From Malania oleifera (taxonomy: Eukaryota > Streptophyta > Magnoliopsida > Santalales > Ximeniaceae): a stretch of 64,000 nucleotides of DNA. Positions 23,777 through 33,180 of the stretch are shown here, piece after piece. The stretch is taken from NCBI RefSeq assembly GCF_029873635.1, contig NC_080428.1, positions 66,867,101 to 66,931,100 on the forward strand, written 5' to 3'. Made by a program: the position numbers and the translations under genes. The notes below the pieces were generated by a model that was given only the letters and a program-made list of their open reading frames with translations, was not told where the DNA came from and made no database searches. Numbering within the stretch: the first letter of the stretch is position 1; each line of letters starts with the position of its first letter.

Positions 23777-26700
23777 ATTTTAAAAATATATAAATATTAA
23801 AATCTCAAAAAATGCAGAAACTTTCAAAAAAATAAGGTTGAGTTGAAGATATACTTGAATGATTAAGCGATTAAATAGTTTTGCATTAGGGGCCTTTTTG
23901 GAAAATGACTCATTTTTCATTCCATTGCAACTAATCAAAATTATTATTTGGACAGTCATTCCGTGTGACTAATCAAATGGAGTTATCACATCCCAACAGT
24001 AGTTCCATTCTTGTGTTAATTCTTTTCCACTTCAATATCTTTCCTACTTCAATTCTATGCCATGAACTAAACATTGTGTTAATGCAAAACCTTTTGAGAG
24101 CTTGGAGGTTTTGCACACTTAGCACTTGAGCTTTGAAGTTTGATAATTATCCGTAGCTATGGTAGTCCAGAGTCCAAAAGTACCCACTCATTGGAGTTGA
24201 TGGCAGGGGATGGACCTTGTTCTCCCACAAGTGTTGACTTTTTGAGTCCTATCCCATTTTGATAATGGCAAATTACATCATCTCATTTGTGTATTGAGTA
24301 TATGAACAGGATTAAGTTTCAGAAAGCACAAATGAACGATGCAAAATGGAAGCCATGATGCACTCAATTTAGCATATCACTTGGTACATTCCATGGCAAA
24401 TTGAAGAGCAAAGCTTGAAAACGTCTATTTTTCAGTTGTAATGCATTTAAGTTTCAATTGTATATGCATATCTCATTGATCTGATGTGAAGCTCACTAAT
24501 GACCATAGATTGACCTTAGGAACTTAAGTTTTCATGGAAAACCTTTTTATTAAAAATGATAAACTAATTCAAAAGGTTTGAAATGAGTTTGAACTTGAAA
24601 ATGGCTGGTACTCACTTTTATAAGGGGTTTAGTTGACCGGATGTATAGCCTAGTCGATCGAAGTTCTTCAATGTATAATTCGGTAGACCGGATCATGGGC
24701 CCAGTTAACCGGATGATGCTAAAAAGGAAAATCACCTCTGGGTCGGTCGACCAAACCTCAATTTAGTTGACCGGAACTCTCGGGTTTTGCAAATAAAGCC
24801 AAAAAAAGGGCCAAATTTTTGAAATATAATATTATTTTAAAGGCCCAACGGTCACATAACGGTCATATCTTGCTTTTGCCTATAAATACAAGGCCAAAAC
24901 ATTTGGAGAATACTTTTGAATCACTTTTGATTGTCTTGAGAGCATCCTTCAACATCTTTTGATTCTTGAGCATTATTGAAACACATTTTTACATCATTCT
25001 CAAGTTCTCCTACTCTTATTTTTTGAAAACACATTTGGAGAAAAACTTTTGATCTATCTTGAAATACTCTTGAATTGTTGAGTTTATTTTATATTCACTT
25101 TTCTCACATCAAAGCTCACTTCTCTTGATCATTTCAAAAGTCTATTTGAGCAAATCATTTCCAACTCTATTGAGCTTCATTCATATCATTTGAGAGTGCA
25201 TTAGAAAAGTTTTTTTATTTGTACTTATCAGCTCTTGAAGGAGCATCCATTGTACACAAAACTTTTATTTCCATTCGTTATTTTGCGGTTCGGGTTTGAA
25301 CCTTGCCAAGCGAGGGTATATCGCTTGGAGAGGTATCTCCGCCTACAAGGAGGGATTACGAGTATCTCTTCCCGAGTGAAAGAGGGTTGTAAAGGTAGCT
25401 TCGCCTTGTGAAGAAGCGGATTGTAGTGGTAGCTCTACCCTGGTTGAAAGGAGCAAGATAGTGGAAATCCTCAAGTGGTTGTCTGGAGGCAAGGACGTAG
25501 GCGGGTATAGCTGAACCTTGTAAATCACGGTGTCATTTTCTCTATCCCTACTCTCTTTAAATTTCCTCACGTGTATGGTTATATTTATATTGTTGTGATT
25601 GTTGCACATGCTTTAAATTCAAATTTGATAAAGATTGTGAATCGGTTAAATAGTCTGACCTAAATTTTTTAAATAATCAATTCAGCCCCCTACTTGGGAT
25701 AACACCAATCCTACAACAACAATGCTAATGCACTTGCCCTAACCATTTCTTCAGCTTCATACGTTGAAACACTCCTATATTGCATCCAATACCTCATGAG
25801 GGCCCTTCGTCCAAGTCCACCCCACTCTCAATATCTTGGGTAGATTGAGTGTTGGAAGCTTTTGTTAAGTATCTAGCTTTCTCTTAGTCATTACCCCACA
25901 CAATCTCACTCTCTCTATTAGAGTCATCGACATATGAAGGGGATTCTTGAAAGGGGAGGAGAGTCTGAATTATATGCAAGTAATGGAAGTTCTAGAAAGG
26001 GCTCAGAGGGGAGAATTAAGCAATCCTTGAGGAGCTCAAGAGAGAGTGGGGGTAGGTGAAGGGATTCCTTGAGGTAGAAGGAATCCAAAGATAAAAGGGG
26101 GATTTTTGATGAAAAGAAGGGGGGAGGTGGGATCCCTAATGAGTTTGAGTGTGAATGGTGGTAGTTAAAGGGGTTTTAATGGTTGGAGGGATTTGTTAGT
26201 TTAAGAGGGAATCAAAGGTTAGTGTGAATGATGGCAAGTGAATGAGTTTTGATGGTTGGAGGGATTCCTTGAACTATATGAAATCAAAAGGATAAGGGGG
26301 ATTTCTCGTGTGCGCGCACCCACACACATGCATACAATATTTGTTGGCAGAGTCAAATGTGTGGTTTTTATCCCCTAATAGGATGGTAGATGCTAGGGAG
26401 GGAGGGAGGGAAGGAGGGTTGTCATCCCCCAATAGGAGAATGCCATGTTAGGTCCCAACTAATGAGAAAATGACATATCATTGTCAAATGGACATGGTTA
26501 GAGTGAGAAAAGAAAAAGGAACGCATGTCACAATTGACAAGGGGCGGATGCCTGGAGAGAGAGAGAGAGAGAGGGCAGTGGAGGAAAAGGCTAAAAGAGT
26601 TGGGACTTTCCTTAATGAAAGTGATTCGAGCCCACCAAGCCAATATTCTCTAGAACGTCCCAAGACGCAGATTAATAGATAGACACTGTCATATGTCTCT

Positions 26701-27981
26701 ATGGACACTTGTGGGTGCGTGCATTGCTAATTGAACATCTTGCATGGGTGCAAACTTAAGATAGTTTACAATTAATTCGTAATTGTTCTCAATCAAGTTC
26801 TATGTGGGCGCAAATCTCATAATTTAGGGCAAAATAGTAATTTCATATTTTTACAAATATTAATATATTTTTCTATTGGGTACGGATTGTGGTTTTTAAT
26901 TTTTTTTTTAATAAAACATATATACTTGTTGTTCTAGATGTTTTTATGTCAATTGAAAATATTGATCTTCTCTAGATATCAACATTTTTTTTATCCAGGT
27001 TGGGGAGGCTTTGCCATTGAGTGATGCTTCTGTTGATGCAGTTGTTGGAACACTTGTCTTATGTTCTGTTAAAGATGTTGATATGACACTGAAAGGTATA
27101 AAAGTCTCTGGTGCTTTCGTTTTCTTGGGTCATTGTCAGCTATGGCTGTTTGGGAAAATCAGAGTTAGCGAGGAGCAAGGATTGTCATATGAGTTGAGGT
27201 AGTAGGCACATATTCATCTTCAAGATTAAACTTAATAGAGAAAATAGAGTGCCACTGCAGATCATAATAAATAATTGAAATAATGTCTAATCCCCCAAAA
27301 TGACTTAATATGAAGCAGATTACCAAGGTAAAAATGTTATGGTCTTGGTGTCACTTTTTTGCTTCCAAATTAGTCTTTAGAGATGGTTGCCTATATACGG
27401 ACATAAACTTCTCCAATATGCCCAAACTCAAACAGGGCCGCAAAGTGGCTAGCTTTGTAGCTTCCAGCAGATCCTGAGCTAATCGTTGCTACTTCAATTA
27501 TGAATGCAACACAATCTGATTGCACTGAGCTAGCCATTTTTAATCCAGCATATCCTGTTGGTAATTTAAAAGCTTTATATTCGTTCTTCTTAAATCCATC
27601 TTTTCCAATTGTACTCAGAGGTGAAGAGGGTTCTTAGACCTGGTGGGATTTACCTGTTTGTGGAACATGTTGCTGCAAAAGGTATTGGGTGAATAGTCCC
27701 TTATCATTTATTAGACAGAAAAACATGGTCGAAACCAAGTTCCTGCTGAATTGGTGGATGTTCTTTGTTCTACTTGTTCTGCTGCAGATGGCACATTGCT
27801 CAGAGTCTTACAGAACGTTCTTGACCCTCTGCAACGGACAATTGCTGATGGGTGTCACCTCACCAGGGATACAGGAAAGATCATATCCGAAGCCCATTTT
27901 TCAGGCCTTGACATGGACATGGCTTTCTTGTCTAGTGCCTTTTTTGTAAACCCTCATTTGTATGGAATGGCTTGCAAGTAA
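13929..27981 (+). CDS. SAM-dependent methyltransferase, METTL7-like, six exons
   Basis: Coding exons are 13929-14231, 14647-14742, 14848-15066, 26999-27095, 27619-27681 and 27788-27981 (stop TAA at 27979). All introns are GT-AG, phases agree, and the product is 323 aa. Residues 1-80 are rich in Ser and Arg and look like an organelle transit peptide; a CACPLC motif follows. The class I methyltransferase fold shows motif I LEIGIGTGPN (about 153-162), the acidic residue binding the ribose in VIGID (D178), DAVVGTLVLCSV (about 219-230) and RVLRPGG (242-248). The family is known in plants as METTL7-like proteins with unassigned substrates, so the substrate here is unknown. The start is the first ATG of the open frame and gives the expected targeting-type N terminus. 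Intron 3 is 11.9 kb and full of retroelements. No key motif is lost, so the gene appears intact. Confidence 0.9.
14647..14742 (+). CDS. Gene 1 exon 2
   Basis: 32 codons after acceptor ACACAG. It encodes AMLNKVHPPRPDWYEEFYAS followed by VLNNGMKSYEAE, and ends before GTTAG. The PDWYEEFYA stretch is typical of the family just before the methyltransferase domain. Confidence 0.9.
14848..15066 (+). CDS. Gene 1 exon 3: SAM-binding core
   Basis: 73 codons after acceptor TTTGGAAAG, starting IAGYKSQLFATLRGK. It holds the glycine-rich SAM loop (EIGIGTG) and the following acidic strand end (IGIDP). The donor GTATG is at 15067. An ATG inside the preceding intron (14824) makes a longer open frame, but that start is not supported because the splice join restores AE-IAGYK. 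Confidence 0.9.
15067..17480 (+). other. Left part of gene 1 intron 3, mostly unidentified
   Basis: No host exon is visible. 16100-16400 (promoter-like CCTATAAAAACACTT near 16341) and the following sequence leading to the RT remnant at 17490 suggest a decayed gypsy LTR and internal region, but I cannot place its borders. Short open frames at 15283-15684, 15878-16102 and 16589-16771 have no recognisable product. Confidence 0.4.
15922..16063 (+). repeat. Tandem duplication of about 75 bp in intron 3
   Basis: The stretch TATTTGCATCATTGCAAGAG with the following GGTT...CATTTGGGATTA...CATGGAGACAAGTGGC occurs twice in a row with few differences. It lies in what may be an old gypsy LTR or flank. Confidence 0.8.
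17490..17830 (+). pseudogene. Gypsy reverse transcriptase fragment
   Basis: On the plus strand the frame reads CVGFKDINKACHKGDFPLP then NIDILV and FSFMGGLSG, matching the conserved gypsy RT block in which living copies read D-F-R-D-L-N and F-P-L-P-x-I-D. With a frame change it continues to MPFGL-like sequence (CATGCCTTTTGGGCTTAATA at 17766). Stops and frameshifts show it is dead. The style (KDDFPLP-type) suggests a TAT or Athila type of gypsy. Confidence 0.75.
18760..18946 (+). mobile_element. RTE-type LINE 3' tail
   Basis: The plus strand reads KITWNEVVRKYLIALNL, then WRKRIHVADPT with a stop in between, followed by a (GTT)n tail at about 18930-18946. This is the usual C-terminal end and tail of plant RTE LINE reverse transcriptases. 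The 5' part is missing, as is common for LINE insertions. Confidence 0.75.
20240..20535 (-). pseudogene. Gypsy integrase core fragment
   Basis: On the minus strand from about 20515: CPFRKWGFDLIGLINPQS, then KWILATIQCFAKWVEA, then IICTFGIPKLI and HNGT. These align by eye with the gypsy integrase core, where the first and second acidic residues lie in W-G-x-D and the D-N-G-T block. Here the D of DNG is H, and a frame change occurs, so it is dead. It is on the opposite strand from the RT remnant at 17.5 kb, so the two are different insertions or an inversion lies between them. Confidence 0.75.
20636..21426 (-). mobile_element. TRIM-like small LTR element
   Basis: Two direct repeats, 20636-20810 and 21266-21426, share TGTTARCACTRGGAGAGT at one end and GGAATTCTYAAC at the other. 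Between them lie about 455 bp with no retroelement gene. Beside the right repeat the plus strand reads AACTCTGATAATGC, a decayed primer site for initiator tRNA-Met. Beside the left repeat is GACTCCCCCTTC, which reads as a purine-rich tract on the minus strand. So the element is on the minus strand. No clear target duplication (CCTAA against CATTG). Confidence 0.7.
21463..21660 (+). repeat. Tandem duplication of about 95 bp
   Basis: AGAGGTTTTGCACACTTACT and the following 75 bp occur at 21463 and again at 21568 with only a few changes and a 6-bp insertion (GTCATAGG region). A third, more diverged copy lies at 24103-24185. Confidence 0.85.
21661..24226 (+). other. Gene 1 intron 3, middle part
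   Basis: No exon or clear retroelement domain. It holds (CAA)n at 23497-23523, a (CAT)n/(TAT)n run, and a stretch around 22840-23000 with the repeated theme GAGGCTT / GCCTTGAGGC. The stretches 22690-22830 and 23890-24070 have the 'TTTGGTTTGTAGAAT' style of small DNA transposon relics but no matched inverted ends that I can prove. Confidence 0.4.
23706..23775. repeat. (CAT)n and (TAT)n microsatellite
   Basis: About eight CAT units run straight into about fifteen TAT units. Translation gives a His- and Tyr-run peptide (23549-23800) that is not a gene. Confidence 0.95.
24640..24780. repeat. GTTGACCGGA / GGTCGACC repeats in copia LTR
   Basis: The unit AGTTGACCGGA occurs at about 24629 and 24766, with variants TAGTCGATCGAAG, GGTAGACCGGATC, AGTTAACCGGATG and GGTCGGTCGACCAAACC between. 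It lies 100-240 bp before the LTR TATA box. The GTCGAC core is shared with the palindromes of the gypsy-type LTRs, though the flanking bases differ. Confidence 0.75.
24879..24890 (+). promoter_or_regulatory. TATA box of the 24.2-25.7 kb solo LTR
   Basis: CCTATAAATACA about 650 bp into the LTR, followed by sequence resembling a 5' leader. It could start transcripts inside intron 3 of gene 1 on the sense strand. Confidence 0.6.
25716..26998 (+). other. Right end of gene 1 intron 3
   Basis: Purine-rich sequence from 25930 to 26600 with GGGA and (GA)n runs (26555-26573). No domain is recognisable. The open frames at 26422-26708 come from these simple repeats. Confidence 0.5.
26999..27095 (+). 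CDS. Gene 1 exon 4
   Basis: 32 codons plus one base, starting VGEALPLSDASVDAVVGTL after acceptor TTATCCAG. It carries the conserved LCSVKD stretch. The donor GTATAA at 27096 is in phase 1. Confidence 0.9.
27619..27681 (+). CDS. Gene 1 exon 5
   Basis: 63 bases after acceptor TACTCAG. It encodes EVKRVLRPGGIYLFVEHVAA and one more residue, including the RPGG turn conserved in this methyltransferase group. The donor is GTATTG at 27682. Confidence 0.9.
27788..27981 (+). CDS. Gene 1 exon 6: C terminus
   Basis: After acceptor CTGCTGCAG it encodes DGTLLRVLQNVLDPLQRTIA and onward to HLYGMACK, with stop TAA at 27979-27981. The 27689-27949 open frame is an overlapping shadow. Confidence 0.9.
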
Positions 27982-29880
27982 TACAGCAGTGAAGCAAGAT
28001 TGCCAATTCCAAAACATTACTCTGTTTCACACATTTTGTTTCTTTGATTGGTATAAACAACTTGGGGGACAGCTCAAGATCATGAGCAGGTTCTATCACT
28101 GGTGGAGTTACGGGGTATGACTTGGGGCTCTATTTTGATTATTTCATTGGATACCAATGATGGAGTCACAGCTTCCTTCCTGTCCTAAGAACTTGGGGCT
28201 GGTGCGCTTGGTTTTGTTTCCAGGATATAGTTTTAGCAGGCTTGCAAAAGACAGGATTAGAGTGTACTCTTAAATTGATGGCCCTGTACATAGGGGATGA
28301 CAGTCATCCATGACATGTCCCTTGTAATCATATTTGTTCACGTCACATTCAGATGGAATTTATATGGAGTTTTCCTTCACGTCATGCTTGGTTTGCGGAA
28401 TGGAATAGTGTAGGAATGGGATGGAATAAAATTTTGAATGGAGAATATGATGAATTACTCGATTTCATTCCATTCCTATGTACCAAACGTTTGAGTCAGT
28501 ACTGGCTCATTCCCATTGTCACCAAATGGCTAGCGAGGAAGTGTTTCAAGCATTCTTTATGTTAGAGCACTTTGTAAATTGTGTATGGTTCATGGGGAAA
28601 ACATTGTCTCTACTTTTGGTTTTCTGGCCCTAGGCGGTTGAAATTTGTATTTCAAGTAGCCCCAGGTGCCCGGGAGCCAAGGATTTGTATCTCTACTGTG
28701 ATTTTTAAACTCTGTTTCTGAACCTGCATATGAATTTGAATGCCTTAAACTGTTCATTTCCCTCTCTTTTGGCTCTTTTTGGTGCACGCCAGACTCTCTT
28801 GTCTGGTATTTCTGGTTCTACATTGGATGTTGTGAAAAGGGCGGTCAATGTCTCAAATGAATTCATCCTGTTCTTTATGCTTTCAAGCTATGGCTCGTCA
28901 GAAAATGAAATATGGGGTGGCAGTTTTGGATGCCACTCTCGGGACATGTGACCCTTGGTGGGACTTGAGGGTGCCCAGTTTCCTATATAATAGCATTTGC
29001 ATTTTTCCTCTCTTCAATGCAATTTTGTTGCTGTCTGTGATGGACAGATTGGGTCTGATCTGAGCCCTGACCTAAAATAATCAGACCTCTGTGTAGGTTC
29101 ACTAACCCAAGTTGAGCTTGGCTGGCTTATACAGATTTGAAAATTTCAATTACCCAATTGCTCATTCCATCCAAGTCAATTATCAGACCAAGTGACTCCA
29201 AAAATTGACCATTCATTTTAATGCTTTAGCTCCCAACTCCAGCATAAAAGTGGCCCACTCACTTTTGATTTTTTCTTTTTTTTAAAAACCCAATTTCTAG
29301 CTGCATCCCACCTGCATCTCTGCCCCTCCACCCGCCGCTGTTCGTTCTGACATGATTGTCTCTTTGAAAATTAATAATCTAATGTTAATATGTTTCTATC
29401 TAAAAACTTGCAGCTTCTAAAGTGTAAATGAGGATAAAATGGGTCTCATGAAGTGCTAAAAAATAAAAAATAAAACAAAATAAAGACTAATACCTCCACC
29501 AAGATTTAATTTAGATCAAGAATTCCTTGGAAAGAAAAAGGGAAAAGAGAGAGAGAGAAATAAGGAGGTTATTTTTGTGTATTTTCCCTTTATATCAAAT
29601 AATATTAAAAATAAAAATTAATTTTAATATAATTAAAAAAATTAATAAAAATTAAATGATAATAAATTCTAAAACTAAAATTTTATTATTTTTTATTTTC
29701 CTTCTCAGTTTTATTTATTTATTTTTATAATCAAATATAAAGTAAATAATTGTTTAAATATATTTTTTCAAGTTCCAGGGCCTAAAAAGAAAAAGAAAAA
29801 GTTAAAAGCGGTAGGGTAGAAACGGGAATAAACAACAACGGGGGGGCATCAGTGCAAAAGGACCTTAATGAAACCGCACA
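27982..29880 (+). other. 3' flank of gene 1 and spacer to gene 2
   Basis: The first few hundred bases are probably the 3' UTR of gene 1; no clear polyadenylation signal can be picked out. 28389-28489 contains an inverted pair, GCTTGGTTTGCGGAATGGAAT and its near mirror ATTCCATTCCTATGTACCAAAC, and is probably a small MITE of about 100 bp. 29500-29780 is very AT-rich. Confidence 0.45.
28389..28489. mobile_element. Probable MITE of about 100 bp
   Basis: Terminal inverted repeats of about 21 bp (GCTTGGTTTGCGGAATGGAAT against the complement of ATTCCATTCCTATGTACCAA) flank an A/T-rich centre. The target duplication is not clear, so the superfamily is open. Confidence 0.55.
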
Positions 29881-29988
29881 CTCGCCGGCCTTTTAGGGCT
29901 TCTTTTTGGTTTCTTCCTGGAGCGGCCATCGCAGCATCTCGCTCCAAATGCGTGCCACAACAGACGTCTTCGCCGGCACAATCGTAAA
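29870..29988 (+). promoter_or_regulatory. Probable 5' non-coding first exon of gene 2
   Basis: A locally GC-rich block (CCGCACACTCGCCGGCC, then GGAGCGGCCATCGCAGCATC) ends at a good splice donor, CGTAAA/GTAAGC at 29988/29989, followed by a T-rich intron start. It looks like the transcription start region and first exon of a plant gene. It contains an ATG (29948-29950) open to the donor for 41 bases. I tested joining it to the coding exon at the AG sites near 34791, 34822 and 34827; none keeps the reading frame of the RING protein, so it would be a leader with an upstream ATG. Confidence 0.5.
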
Positions 29989-31569
29989 GTAAGCTCTCTG
30001 TGTGTGTGACTGATTAGGGTTTTGTATTCAGTGTTGAATTGCATTGTTTGTGTTTTTGTTTTCCTGTGATTTACTGATGGATGCTTTTGAGTTGTTATTT
30101 CTCTGAGGACCTTTCTCTGTTCGAGTTTCTTACCTTCATGGCTTCGCTATACGTTGAACATTTCTGAACTGTTGAATATCTGCGCCCGTATGCTGTTAAG
30201 GTTGGGAAAATTAATTGTTGATTTGGTGATTTTTGTTTTCATTTTTATTTTTATTTTTTGAAAATCGAAATTCATCAAGCACAATAATAGGCAGGACTTA
30301 AGTCCCGCGCTGGGAGCCTTCCACGTTTTTTAAGAACAAAAACGGCCTACTTAATCAGCCAAAAAAAAAAAAAAACAAATGGAAGAATACGTTATCTATT
30401 TCTAACTGGATTCCTCCCATAATTGAATAAACATGGTCACCATGAAAAAGTGTTTTTATGATCAATTACTGCAAATTTGCAGCTCATCTTGTTCCAGAAT
30501 CCTTTCATTAGGTTAATTGTTTGTTTAATGGCATTTTTATTAATATTTGTGTATGCATTGTGTCTTGATCCAATTCAGAACACAACATATTTAAGTATGC
30601 AATGTGGGAAGAAGAACAAGAATAAGAAGATAGAGAAGAGCATAGAAAGTCTTGACTAGTTGAATTCCAGAACAAGCTAACCATGCAATCAACATTTTAT
30701 TCATATTCCCAATCAATTGAATTAACTAATAATATTTTTGATCAGCTGTAATGATTGAATAGAAAATGAACTCCAACAATGCTTCTAACAACTTCCAGCA
30801 CTTGCTGAATTATGGAAAACAACCCATTGTCATACCCCTTGCTTCTTTCAATTCGAAATAATGTCATTTTCATTATTGTGCTGAACATCAATGATCACAT
30901 TACTCCGTCAAGGACATCCTTGCCCAATCCTTCCAAGTAGCCTCTGCCGGAATGCAATTCGGCTTGCAGGGGATCAACACATGAGACATTGCTTTGTAAT
31001 TCCTGCAGACTATATGCTGTTGCAAATTGACCAAAAGCTTAATTGGAAAGCAGCCTTCTGAATCAAGAAATGGCAATGTAGATGCTAATTGCCCTATTTA
31101 TGCTTTAATAAACATGGAGCAGTGGGTGTATTTGAGACTAATGCAACTGTGGCAATTAAACTACTGAATCCATCCTTTTGAAAATACAATGTCTAAAATA
31201 CCATTGAAGAAAATTTAAGATTTTTGCAGATAGAAATGGAGCTCTGTTTTTAATGTTCTAATTTTGATGGAGTGTCTTCATCATTTAGGCCACCTAATTA
31301 GCATACTTATTTTGACATAGTTTTAGGACAATACAAGTGCTTTAGATATTGTGTTTGTCGTGCGTAATTTTCTGTTATATTGGGGTTAATTTGTAATTAT
31401 GTATTTTGGAAGTTGTTGTGTATGAGAAAGTTGTCAGATTTGAATTCATACATTGGAGCTAGAAAACTAGTTAGGGGCATTAGTTAGCCCATAAGTTATG
31501 ACTTTAGTTTCATGATGCAGTGTCCATGCATTCTTAATGCAGTATTATGCATATCTTCTTAACAATTCC

Positions 31570-31790
31570 AGATCTTTTGTTATCCAGATCAAAGATTTGT
31601 TTTAGAAAAAAACCTTAGCACCATGCATCGAAAAACTCATCAATAACTGGAATAGGAAACTTGTCTTTCACTGTTAAGTTTATTAATTGTCTCTTTGTCA
31701 GTAGTCAACACAGAAATGCCAGGCTCCGTCCTTCTTTGCTAACAAAAGAGGGAAGCAAGGGGGACCGTTGCTACTCCTAATAATCCCATA
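31570..31790 (-). pseudogene. Gypsy RT start fragment
   Basis: The minus strand reads IIRSSNGPPCF-like sequence, then LLAKKDGAWHFCVDY with a stop, then MHGAKV, matching the first RT block (S-P-V-L-L-V-K-K-K-D-G, then C-V-D-Y, then L-H-G-A). Several stops follow. Confidence 0.7.
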
Positions 31791-32109
31791 TTCCAATGTC
31801 TCTTTTAGTAGCTTTTTGTTTTAATTTTTTTGAATGTAAGGATGGTGATAAGGTTTTTGAATTTTGATTAATGATCTTAGCATTTAGAATATGTGGTCGC
31901 ATATAGGCTTGGGCTTGTGTGTGGAGGTGAAACCTTAGGTTTGTGGAAAGATCTTGAAATTCTTCAAATAAAATATAGCAATAGAGAAACGTAGTTGTAC
32001 CTGATGCTGGTATGGAGATTAACTTACCAAAGATTTCGGGAACTGCTTTCATAAACCATCTCTGCACTGTTCTACCAGTGATGATTATACGCAGTTTGTT
32101 TTGTATTCC

Positions 32110-32400
32110 TCATTAAGTTAGCTTACTTCCCATATCTGTAATATGAAAGGATACGTTCTTTGAAGTTGGAAAGCACTGGTACACATGTTGTCAACCAATT
32201 CATGCCATACACCACATGGCATCCACCAACCTCTAACAGTTTAACTTCTTTGGTAAACACCTTTCCTTGCATCAACCAGATCAGGTGACACTATGTGCTA
32301 CTAGTTACCAGTAAATCTTGGGATTCATCTCACTGCAAAATCCCGGAAACCGTTGGTACTGGAACCATCAAGAAGTATCGAGACAACCCTTTTCTTTTCT
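32110..32400 (-). pseudogene. Gypsy protease to RT linker fragment
   Basis: The minus strand reads GKVFTKEVKLLEVGGCHVV then YGMNWL, which resembles the stretch after gypsy protease (L-L-x-L-G-G-C-D-x-V-L-G-x-D-W-L) with the second aspartate changed to N. It lies between the gag and RT remnants as expected. Confidence 0.65.
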
Positions 32401-32949
32401 TTTCCTTTTTTTTTTTATAAACCCATCCCATGACTTAGAGAGTGTTGAACCACATTGCCAGTCAAAGCAGTTATAGAAAATTCTGCATTTCATCTTTCTT
32501 TTAATTTCTATTACCCTCTTGTTATTTTTCTTCCAATTCATCTTTGTTACCAGTCTACCAGTGAACAATTTACTAGGAAGAAACCTCTCACTATACTTGA
32601 AGCACAGACCCTGCTCCCTAGGATTTTGAACGTCAAAAGAGCATGATTTCTTGGACTGAGTAGGCAAAGCTGTCTTTTATCCACTAAATTCTTGGAATAA
32701 TTGTGCTTTGCTTGGGAATTGTATAAACCATTAGCAGTTTATTGAATGAATTGTGAAAGATGTGCCTTCTAGCAAAAAAGATTTGAGTTCATGTTTTTTC
32801 TGACTGAAAAGAACCTTAAGTCATGGAAGATGAATAAGACCAAGTAACAGAGGTGTTTTTTTTTCCTCTAGTTTTTAAGAAATGGCTTCAATAATATTTT
32901 CATGCAGTTTATCTAATTCAAAAGTCTTAAACAAAGTTGTAGGGGTAAA

Positions 32950-33180
32950 CATGCTTGCCATAGGTTTAAAATCTAAATTTCTTCTTTGAGCCTGCTGATG
33001 AAACCAAAGATAAAATAAAATTATGAAAGGCCTGAAGTGTTTGCAACCATCAGTGACTTCAGCCCTTTGAATTTCTCCTGATATTCTGCTACTGTTCCAT
33101 GTGGTTGCAGCTTATTGAATTCTTTGATTATATTTCCATAACCATCTTCTCCAAACCTTCTGCATATCTCCTAAAAAAAA
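32950..33180 (-). pseudogene. Gypsy gag fragment
   Basis: The minus strand reads EICRRFGEDGYGNIIKEFN, then LQPHGTVAEYQEKFKGLKSL and, after a gap, FISRLKEEI with a following stop. This is the usual retrotransposon gag core (Y-x-x-x-F-x-x-L followed by F-x-x-G-L). No function is expected. Confidence 0.75.

Larger units (their letters stand above)
24232..25715 (+). mobile_element. Copia-type solo LTR of 1.48 kb in gene 1 intron 3
   Basis: It begins TGTTGACTTTTTGAGTCC and ends GGGATAACACCAATCCTACA. Flanks ACAAG (24227-24231) and ACAAC (25716-25720) fit a 5-bp duplication with one change. The ends and the TTCAGCCCCCTACTTGGG context are typical of long copia LTRs of the SIRE/Maximus kind. It has a promoter (GCCTATAAATACA at 24879-24890) preceded by GTCGAC-type repeats (24640-24780). 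No coding part remains. It lies in the same orientation as gene 1. Confidence 0.8.

Noticed and set aside
23549-23800. 83-aa open frame with His and Tyr runs
   Set aside because: It is the translation of (CAT)n and (TAT)n repeats.
29948-29988. ATG at 29948 as the true start of the RING protein
   Set aside because: No acceptor I tested near 34.8 kb joins it in the RING frame; the tested joins give a stop or the wrong frame.
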